Position numbers and translations under genes: made by a program. A stretch of DNA of 15,003 nucleotides, from NCBI GenBank assembly GCA_964593905.1, contig CAZQLE010000086.1:1-15003 (forward strand), read 5' to 3'. Every line of letters starts with the position of its first letter. Position 1 is the first letter of the stretch. This DNA comes from CAZQLE01 sp964593905 (GTDB lineage: Bacteria > Chloroflexota > Anaerolineae > Anaerolineales > Anaerolineaceae). Below are positions 6,251-15,003 of this stretch, one piece after another. The notes below the pieces were generated by a model. It was given only the letters and a program-made list of their open reading frames with translations, was not told the origin of the DNA and did not search any database.

Positions 6251-6321
6251 TCTACCGATTACGCCGCTGCCCAGCCGGCTTGTTTGTCGTCTCTAGGGTG
6301 CAAAAGGAGCGCGAAACGTTG

Positions 6322-6948
6322 ATGACTTTGCCAAAAATTCAGGCTGTGATCTGGGATATGGGCGGGGTGTTGCTGCGCACCGAAGACCGCGGCCCGCGTA
6401 CGGCTCTGGGGGCGCGGTTTGGCCTGAGCTATGAGGCGATGGACCAGGCTGTGTTTGGCAGCCCGAGTGCGCGTGATGCCACGCTGGGTCTGATTTCAGA
6501 ACAGGCGCACTGGGAGCAGGTCTTTGCCGCTTTGCAGGTGGCTGCCGAAGAGAAAGAGCGGTTTATCCGTGATTTTTGGGGCGGTGATGTTCTGGATGAG
6601 GCGCTGGTCGGTTTTATCCGCAATCTGCGTCCGCAAATTTGCACCGGGTTGTTGAGCAATGCCTGGCTCGATGCGAGACAAAACGTGGAAAAGAACTATC
6701 ACTTTTTGGATGCCTTTGATGTGAGCGTGTTTTCGGCGGAGGTAAAACTTGCCAAACCCGACCCGGCTATTTATCGCCTGACGCTGGATCGCATGGGGGT
6801 GGAGCCGGGGAACGCGATTTTTGTGGATGATGTTTTTGCCAATGTGGCGGCGGCCCGGGATGTGGGGATGCGGGCGGTTCATTTCATATCTGCGGATCAG
6901 GCCATGAACGAAATTAAGCAATGGCTTGCAGATGGAGTTGTGGATTGA
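6322..6948 (+). CDS. HAD-superfamily hydrolase, YihX/epoxide-hydrolase-N-domain-like (subfamily IA)
   Basis: The 208-residue protein (from ATG 6322) is a haloacid-dehalogenase-fold hydrolase. Motif I is IWDMGGVLL with nucleophile D12; the second Asp of DxD is Gly, as is usual in the YihX and soluble-epoxide-hydrolase N-domain group. Motif II is LLSN with S112, motif III is K145 in LAKPDP, and motif IV is IFVDD (D169, D170). A helical cap lies between motifs I and II (about 20-105), as in subfamily IA. It probably dephosphorylates a small phosphorylated metabolite; the substrate is unknown. The upstream AAAGGAG (6303-6309) would also suit a TTG start at 6319, directly before the ATG. A longer in-frame start at 6238 is disfavoured because it lies upstream of the predicted promoter and ribosome binding site. 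Its stop overlaps the phosphoesterase start. Confidence 0.88.
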   Translation: MTLPKIQAVIWDMGGVLLRTEDRGPRTALGARFGLSYEAMDQAVFGSPSARDATLGLISEQAHWEQVFAALQVAAEEKERFIRDFWGGDVLDEALVGFIRNLRPQICTGLLSNAWLDARQNVEKNYHFLDAFDVSVFSAEVKLAKPDPAIYRLTLDRMGVEPGNAIFVDDVFANVAAARDVGMRAVHFISADQAMNEIKQWLADGVVD

Positions 6949-7556
6949 GCCTGGCGTCTCAACCGCGTCTGGCGGTGATGACAATCGGGGTGGTGGCCGA
7001 TACCCATGTTCCTGACCGGGTAAAGGGGCTGCACCCAGAGTTGATCACCCGGCTGGCACAGGCGAAAGTGGATATGATTTTGCACGCCGGCGATATCTGT
7101 TCGGCCGGGGTGCTGGAAGAACTGGGCAAGATTGCCCCCTGGGCCGCGGTGTCGGGGAATCGGGATGTGGTCTTTTTTCGATCGCTGACGCTGGTGCAGA
7201 AGCTTGACCTGGCCGGTGTTGAAATTGCCCTTATGCATGGGCATGGTGGTTTTTGGAGTTACTGGCGCACCAAGTTGCGTTATTTGCTGTTGGGTTATCG
7301 CTTATCGTGGCTTCTGCCGGTGTTGCAAACGGCAGCCGGGAATGCGAAAGTGGTTGTATTTGGACATTCGCATTTTGCGGAGAATTTTTGGCTGGATGGT
7401 CGGTTGTTTTTCAACCCTGGTTCAGCCTGTCTAAACGAGAAAACCGGTCTGGCATCCTTTGGGCTGTTGAGAATTTTTGAGGATGGGGAGGTTGAAGCAG
7501 AGATTGTTCCATTGTGCGGGATGGTAATTCGCGGTCGCCGCTGGGAACCGGTGTGA
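6945..7556 (+). CDS. YfcE/MJ0936-like metallophosphoesterase
   Basis: This calcineurin-like phosphoesterase carries every metal-binding motif: DxH as ADTHVPDR (D19, H21 counting from TTG 6945), GD as HAGD (D50), GNxD as GNRD (N72), the MHGHG histidines (H98 and H100), and GHSH (H141, H143). These bind two divalent metals and hydrolyse phosphodiesters or phosphomonoesters. Members of this group such as E. coli YfcE cut model phosphodiesters, and the natural substrate here is unknown. A loop rich in aromatic residues (FWSYWRTKLRYLLLGYRL) between the last two motifs is longer than usual and could cap the active site or touch the membrane. The start is uncertain: TTG 6945 overlaps the HAD stop as TTGA with GGAG at 6934-6937, while ATG 6978 begins exactly at the first core strand but lacks a ribosome binding site. 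Confidence 0.88.
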   Translation: MSLASQPRLAVMTIGVVADTHVPDRVKGLHPELITRLAQAKVDMILHAGDICSAGVLEELGKIAPWAAVSGNRDVVFFRSLTLVQKLDLAGVEIALMHGHGGFWSYWRTKLRYLLLGYRLSWLLPVLQTAAGNAKVVVFGHSHFAENFWLDGRLFFNPGSACLNEKTGLASFGLLRIFEDGEVEAEIVPLCGMVIRGRRWEPV

Positions 7557-7593
7557 TTCAATCACAAATATTTTTTGCCAATCTTAAAATATC

Positions 7594-7622
7594 TTGACCT
7601 GACCGCATTGACTTGATATAAT
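7594..7622 (+). promoter_or_regulatory. rpoB promoter
   Basis: TTGACC (7594-7599), a 17-nt spacer and TATAAT (7617-7622) give a near-consensus housekeeping promoter. Transcription should begin near 7629, leaving a 5' UTR of about 85 nt before the rpoB ATG. A direct repeat, TTGACCTGA and TTGACTTGA (7594-7602, 7608-7616), fills the -35 and spacer. Confidence 0.8.
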
Positions 7623-7714
7623 CGTCATTTGCGTTATTCTGTAAACTGTATTTATTTCCGGGACTTATAACCGTTGTTGTTGAATCAGCCAGGTTAATTT
7701 TTTAGGAGAAACCC

Positions 7715-11635
<3,921 letters not shown>

Positions 11636-11645
11636 GCCGGTCGTC

Positions 11646-11674
11646 TTGACGCTGATTATTCCTCATGATATAAT
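11646..11674 (+). promoter_or_regulatory. str operon promoter (rpsL-rpsG-fusA-tuf)
   Basis: TTGACG (11646-11651), a 17-nt spacer and TATAAT (11669-11674) form a near-consensus promoter starting 11 nt after the rpoB stop. Transcription should start near 11681, giving a leader of about 155 nt before the rpsL GTG. rpoB transcripts may also read through, because no T-run terminator lies between. Confidence 0.8.
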
Positions 11675-11678
11675 CAGC
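11651..11678. repeat. 9-bp inverted repeat overlapping the str promoter
   Basis: GCTGATTAT (11651-11659) and ATAATCAGC (11670-11678) are exact reverse complements separated by 10 nt. The dyad spans the promoter spacer and contains most of the -10 box. There is no T-run after it, so a terminator for rpoB is less likely than an operator or an RNA hairpin in the read-through transcript. Confidence 0.55.
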
Positions 11679-11700
11679 CCTCGTTGCCCAACTACATTGA

Positions 11701-11807
11701 GGACGGGCTGTCCTTGCCCGTTGGAGCGCAGAATCATGGCGAGGCCATCATTGAGCTAGCGATGGCCTCCCTTGTTCGGAAATCATTTTGTTATGCGGCG
11801 TAGCCGC
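11701..11807 (+). promoter_or_regulatory. structured leader of the str operon
   Basis: Three hairpins can be drawn in the 5' UTR. ACGGGC/GCCCGT (11703-11708 with 11716-11721) competes with GGAC/GTCC (11701-11704 with 11710-11713). GAGGCCATC/GATGGCCTC (11741-11749 with 11761-11769) is a perfect 9-bp stem with an 11-nt loop. GCGGC/GCCGC (11795-11799 with 11803-11807) has a 3-nt loop. None is followed by a clean terminator T-run. A leader this structured ahead of ribosomal protein genes often binds one of the encoded proteins; which one, if any, is unknown here. Confidence 0.45.
11736..11759 (+). CDS. possible 7-codon leader ORF in the str leader
   Basis: ATG at 11736 reads MARPSLS then TAG (11757-11759). 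GGAG at 11723-11726 stands at workable spacing. The ORF covers the 5' arm and loop of the 9-bp leader hairpin, so a translating ribosome would block that stem. It may equally be a chance ORF. Confidence 0.22.
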   Translation: MARPSLS

Positions 11808-11836
11808 CAAGGTAATTTTTTAACCGGAGGCAAGAA

Positions 11837-12253
11837 GTGCCAACCATCAACCAATTGATCCGCAAAGGTCGTCGGACCAAATCAGCCAAGAGTAAAGCGC
11901 CTGCCTTGCAATTCACGTTGAATTCGGTGAAGCAGCGTCGGACTCGTCAGGAAGAGGGTGCCCCGCAGAAACGCGGTGTGTGTACGGTTGTTCGTACCAT
12001 GACCCCAAAGAAACCGAACTCGGCGTTGCGCAAGATCGCTCGTGTTCGCCTGTCGAATGGCATCGAAGTCACTGCATATATTCCTGGCGAAGGTCACTCG
12101 CTGCAAGAGCACTCTGTGGTGCTTGTGCGCGGTGGTCGTGTGAAAGATCTACCGGGTGTGCGCTATCACATCGTACGCGGTACGCTTGATACGACCGGTG
12201 TGGCGAAGCGGGCTCAGGGTCGTTCAAAATACGGCTCTAAGCGACCGAAATAA
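11837..12253 (+). CDS. rpsL: 30S ribosomal protein S12
   Basis: S12 sits at the decoding centre of the 30S subunit and affects translational accuracy; it is the site of classic streptomycin-resistance mutations. The 138-residue product starts at GTG 11837, with GGAGG at 11826-11830 and 6-nt spacing. Conserved segments are PTINQLIRKGR, PQKRGVCTVV, TMTPKKPNSALRK (with the lysine equivalent to E. coli K42 unmutated at about K58), GHSLQEHSVVLVRGGRVKDLPG (K of VKDLPG unmutated) and the C-terminal RSKYGSKRPK. About 13-16 extra residues (about 26-42) lie between PALQ and PQKRG compared with E. coli; the same loop length occurs in Firmicutes S12. First gene of the str operon, 33 nt before rpsG. Confidence 0.98.
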   Translation: MPTINQLIRKGRRTKSAKSKAPALQFTLNSVKQRRTRQEEGAPQKRGVCTVVRTMTPKKPNSALRKIARVRLSNGIEVTAYIPGEGHSLQEHSVVLVRGGRVKDLPGVRYHIVRGTLDTTGVAKRAQGRSKYGSKRPK

Positions 12254-12286
12254 ACTTTGTATTTGTAACAAGACGGAGAAATTTGC

Positions 12287-12754
12287 ATGCGTAGGACCAA
12301 CCCTGAAAAACGGGAAATTGAGCCCGATGTGCGGTTTCATAGCCTGACCGTACAGAATATCATTCACCGTATCATGCGTGACGGCAAGAAGAGCACGGCC
12401 ACGACCATGGTTTATGACGCAATGGATATCGTTGCGCAGAAAACCGGTAAGGACCCGATGGAAGTGCTTGACCAGGCGTTGCGCAATGTCGGCCCGATTA
12501 TGGAAGTCCGCCCCCGCCGTGTGGGTGGTGCTACCTATCAGGTTCCGATGGAAGTTCCTCAGTCCCGCCGTTGGACTCTGGCCATGCGTTGGATCATCGA
12601 TGCTGCCCGTGCGCGGAGCGGAAAATCGTTCGCCGAAAAACTTTCCGGCGAAGTTCTTGATGCAGCCAATAATAGTGGGTCTGCTGTTCGCAAGCGCGAA
12701 GAAACGCACAAGATGGCTGAAGCCAACCGCGCGTTCTCGCACTACCGGATGTAA
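12287..12754 (+). CDS. rpsG: 30S ribosomal protein S7
   Basis: S7 binds the 3' major domain of 16S rRNA, starts assembly of the 30S head and lies near the E site. The 155-residue product (family length about 155-180) begins MRRTNPEKREIEPDVRF. It carries the conserved FINRIMRDGKKS-like segment IIHRIMRDGKKS, the core GPIMEVRPRRVGGATYQVP (about 69-87), the RRWTLAMRWII segment, and the C-terminal KREETHKMAEANRAFSHYR. The ATG at 12287 is preceded by GGAGAA at 12275-12280. It is the second gene of the str operon. In E. coli S7 represses the operon by binding the rpsL-rpsG spacer; the spacer here is only 33 nt, too short for that structure, so control by another route, perhaps the leader upstream of rpsL, is inferred. 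Confidence 0.98.
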   Translation: MRRTNPEKREIEPDVRFHSLTVQNIIHRIMRDGKKSTATTMVYDAMDIVAQKTGKDPMEVLDQALRNVGPIMEVRPRRVGGATYQVPMEVPQSRRWTLAMRWIIDAARARSGKSFAEKLSGEVLDAANNSGSAVRKREETHKMAEANRAFSHYRM

Positions 12755-12765
12755 TTGGATTAGAT

Positions 12766-14841
12766 ATGGCTCGAGAATTTCCGTTAGAGCGGTATCGTAA
12801 CATTGGGATTATTGCCCACATTGACGCTGGTAAGACAACAACTACCGAGCGTATCTTATTTTACACGGGCAAGACCTACCGGATTGGTTCGGTGGACGAC
12901 GGTACCACTGTAACGGACTGGATGGTTCAAGAACGGGAACGCGGTATTACCATTGTTTCTGCAGCCGTGACTGCCGAATGGAAAGGGTATCGTGTTAACG
13001 TTATTGACACACCCGGACATATTGATTTCACTGCTGAAGTACAACGTTCCTTACGTGTTTTAGATGGCGGCGTCGTTGTTTTTGATGCCACCCAGGGCGT
13101 CGAGCCCCAGAGTGAGACGGTCTGGCGACAGGCAGACCGCTATGGTGTTCCCCGAATTTGTTTTGTCAACAAAATGGATCGTGTAGGCGCTTCGTATGAT
13201 ATGTCGGTAGAGAGTATCCGCGAACGATTGGGCGCCAACCCGATCCCTGTGCAGTTCCCCCTTGGCAGCGAAAGCCAGTTTGTAGGCGCGATTGACCTGC
13301 TCACGCGTCAGGCGATGTATTGGGATGATGATCTGGGGCGTGATATACGCTATGCAGACATCCCGGCCGACCTGACCGACGAAATTGAGCTGTTGCGCGC
13401 GCAACTGGTGGAACGCATTGCCGAGCTGGATGATGAACTGACGGTCAAATTCCTCGAAGGCGAAGAATTGAGCGTGGAAGCGTTAAAAGCGGGTCTGCGC
13501 CGGGCAGTCATTGCCGGTCAGGCTACCCCGGTCTTTTGCGGGTCGTCGCTGCGTAACAAGGGTGTGCAACCTTTGTTGGATGCGGTCATCGATTACCTGC
13601 CTTCCCCGCTGGATATCCCAGCCGTGCCTGCAACCAACTTTAACACGGGTGAAGAAGTGCTTTGTTCGCCGGATGATTCAGAACCGATGAGCGCGCTGGT
13701 GTTCAAGATTGTCACCGATCCTTATGTCGGCCGCCTGGCCTATATTCGCGTCTATTCTGGCGTGGTGCGGCAAGGCGAAATGTCGTTAAACCCGACCAAA
13801 GGCCGCAAAGAACGCATCGGTCGTTTGCTGCGCATGTATGCCGACCGCCGCGAAGACATCAGCGAAGTCCATGCGGGCGATATTGCCGCCATTCTGGGCT
13901 TAAAAGAAAGCTTCACGGGGCACACATTATCTGATATTAACCGTCCGGTGGTATTGGAGAGCATCTCCTTCCCCGAACCTGTCATCTACGTCGCAATTGA
14001 ACCCAAAACGACGGTCGATCAAGAGAAAATGGGCATCGCGCTTCAGAAACTCTCTGAAGAAGATCCCACCTTCCGTGTTCGCACAGATGATACAACCGGA
14101 CAAACAGTCATTGCTGGCATGGGCGAGCTGCACCTGGATGTGCTGGTCGACCGTATGCTGCGCGAGTTTCGCGTACAGGCAAATGTAGGCCGCCCGAAGG
14201 TGGCTTACCGTGAGACGATCAACCGGACGATTTCCAATCTGTCTTACAAGTATGCCAAACAGACCGGCGGCCGCGGCCAGTATGGTCATGTGGTGATCAA
14301 TCTTGAACCGATGGATCGTGGAAACGGTATCATCTTCGAAAACAAAATTGTTGGCGGTTCCATCCCCAAAGAATATATTCCCGCAGTGGAAAAGGGTGTG
14401 ATGGAAGCGGCTGATAGTGGCGTCCTGGCTGGGTATCCGCTGACGGATATCAAGGTCACACTGGTGGATGGCTCTTATCATGAAGTCGACTCCAGTGAAA
14501 TGGCCTTCAAAATGGCAGGAAGCATGGCTTTCAAAGAAGGCGTGGAAAAAGGTTCCCCCATCCTTCTTGAGCCGATTATGAAAGTTGAAGTCATCATTCC
14601 CGAAGAATATCTGGGTGATGTGCTGGGGCAGCTCAGCTCACGCCGCGGTGAAATTCAAGGGACTGAGATGCGTCCTGGCAATTCCCAGGCGATTCGTGCC
14701 CGGGTGCCTTTGGCCGAAATGTTTGGTTACGCGACGGAGCTTCGCTCTGGAACGCAGGGTCGGGGAGTTTTCTCCATGGAGTTTGAGCACTACTCTCCTG
14801 TGTCCACCAGCGTAACTCAGAAACTGCTAAACAACGCGTAA
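12766..14841 (+). CDS. fusA: translation elongation factor G
   Basis: EF-G is the GTPase that drives tRNA-mRNA translocation on the ribosome and, with RRF, ribosome recycling. The 691-residue product has the full family length. GTPase motifs are G1 AHIDAGKT (18-25), G2 in RGITI (59-63), G3 DTPGH (81-85), G4 NKMD (135-138) and G5 in FCGSSL. Domain II contains SALVFKIVTDPYVGRLAYIR, domain III has ALQKLSEEDPTF and GMGELHLDV, domain IV has the tip loop VDGSYHEVDSSEMAFK with the His that enters the decoding site, and domain V ends with the EFEHYSPV segment. The start lies 11 nt after the rpsG stop with only a weak GGAT upstream, so coupled translation from rpsG is likely. Confidence 0.98.
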   Translation: MAREFPLERYRNIGIIAHIDAGKTTTTERILFYTGKTYRIGSVDDGTTVTDWMVQERERGITIVSAAVTAEWKGYRVNVIDTPGHIDFTAEVQRSLRVLDGGVVVFDATQGVEPQSETVWRQADRYGVPRICFVNKMDRVGASYDMSVESIRERLGANPIPVQFPLGSESQFVGAIDLLTRQAMYWDDDLGRDIRYADIPADLTDEIELLRAQLVERIAELDDELTVKFLEGEELSVEALKAGLRRAVIAGQATPVFCGSSLRNKGVQPLLDAVIDYLPSPLDIPAVPATNFNTGEEVLCSPDDSEPMSALVFKIVTDPYVGRLAYIRVYSGVVRQGEMSLNPTKGRKERIGRLLRMYADRREDISEVHAGDIAAILGLKESFTGHTLSDINRPVVLESISFPEPVIYVAIEPKTTVDQEKMGIALQKLSEEDPTFRVRTDDTTGQTVIAGMGELHLDVLVDRMLREFRVQANVGRPKVAYRETINRTISNLSYKYAKQTGGRGQYGHVVINLEPMDRGNGIIFENKIVGGSIPKEYIPAVEKGVMEAADSGVLAGYPLTDIKVTLVDGSYHEVDSSEMAFKMAGSMAFKEGVEKGSPILLEPIMKVEVIIPEEYLGDVLGQLSSRRGEIQGTEMRPGNSQAIRARVPLAEMFGYATELRSGTQGRGVFSMEFEHYSPVSTSVTQKLLNNA

Positions 14842-14900
14842 AAATGCAATAAAACAAGGATTTTCTTTCTTGGTTATTTTCTCAAGGAGAGTTTGATCTT

Positions 14901-15003
14901 ATGGCGAAGCAAAAGTTTGACCGAAGCAAGCCCCACATGAATGTGGGTACCATGGGACACATTGACCATGGCAAGACCACGCTGACAGCAGCGATCACGA
15001 AAT
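14901..15003 (+). CDS. tuf: elongation factor Tu, N-terminal part (cut by the window end)
   Basis: Only the first 34 codons are present. They begin MAKQKFDRSKPHMNVGTMGH and contain the G1 P-loop GHIDHGKT (19-26), which identify EF-Tu, the GTPase that delivers aminoacyl-tRNA to the ribosome. ATG 14901 is preceded by AAGGAGA at 14884-14890. It follows fusA by 59 nt, the usual str operon order. Nothing about the rest of the gene can be seen. Confidence 0.95.
   Translation, partial: MAKQKFDRSKPHMNVGTMGHIDHGKTTLTAAITK

Noticed and set aside
11912..11963. Extra residues in S12 between PALQ and PQKRG
   Set aside because: The same longer loop is well known in Firmicutes S12 proteins, so it is normal family variation, not a new insertion.
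12378..12800. 140-codon frame overlapping rpsG and fusA on the plus strand
   Set aside because: It is a shifted frame of rpsG with Arg- and Pro-rich low-complexity translation; S7 in the other frame is certain.
14842..14900. Possible internal promoter or hairpin between fusA and tuf
   Set aside because: The AT-rich gap gives only mismatched pairings and no -35/-10 pair at proper spacing; only the tuf ribosome binding site is convincing.

Overview
This 15 kb window is bacterial chromosome and is probably from Chloroflexota, likely the Anaerolineae. That placement is an inference from the sequence: the RpoB, S12, S7, EF-G and EF-Tu proteins are clearly bacterial, S12 carries the longer loop also seen in Firmicutes, RpoB has a large insertion, and the gene order is not that of Proteobacteria or Firmicutes. 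No rRNA, tRNA, CRISPR array or insertion sequence was recognised.

Layout. 1-1044: the C-terminal end of a multi-pass membrane protein. 1089-1802 (minus): rsmG, convergent with it. 1803-1970: a divergent intergenic region whose two -10 boxes lie so close to the rsmG and serine hydrolase start codons that both transcripts look leaderless or nearly so. 1971-3916: a beta-lactamase-fold serine hydrolase overlapping a small atypical tyrosine-phosphatase-like gene. 3977-4950: an unusual unit made of a consensus promoter, a 33-codon ORF, two tandem intrinsic terminators with the same stem sequence, a 39-codon ORF joined by TGATG to a gene for a resolvase-fold protein that has lost its catalytic arginines, and a closing terminator. 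4980-6145: two overlapping GNAT acetyltransferase paralogues, the first with a degraded acetyl-CoA loop. 6322-7556: a HAD hydrolase coupled to a YfcE-like metallophosphoesterase.

7594-15003: the gene-expression block. rpoB has its own strong promoter and is not preceded by rplJ/rplL or followed by rpoC. After it comes the str operon (rpsL, rpsG, fusA, then the start of tuf), again with its own consensus promoter, which is overlapped by a 9-bp inverted repeat and followed by a structured leader of about 155 nt containing a possible 7-codon ORF. These genes supply core transcription and translation; rsmG methylates 16S rRNA near the S12 site, so it relates to the same machinery.

The best candidates for something new are the 3977-4950 unit (promoter, small ORF, tandem identical-stem terminators, inactive resolvase-like protein) and the roughly 120-residue tryptophan-repeat insertion in RpoB. 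Neither could be tested by database search here.
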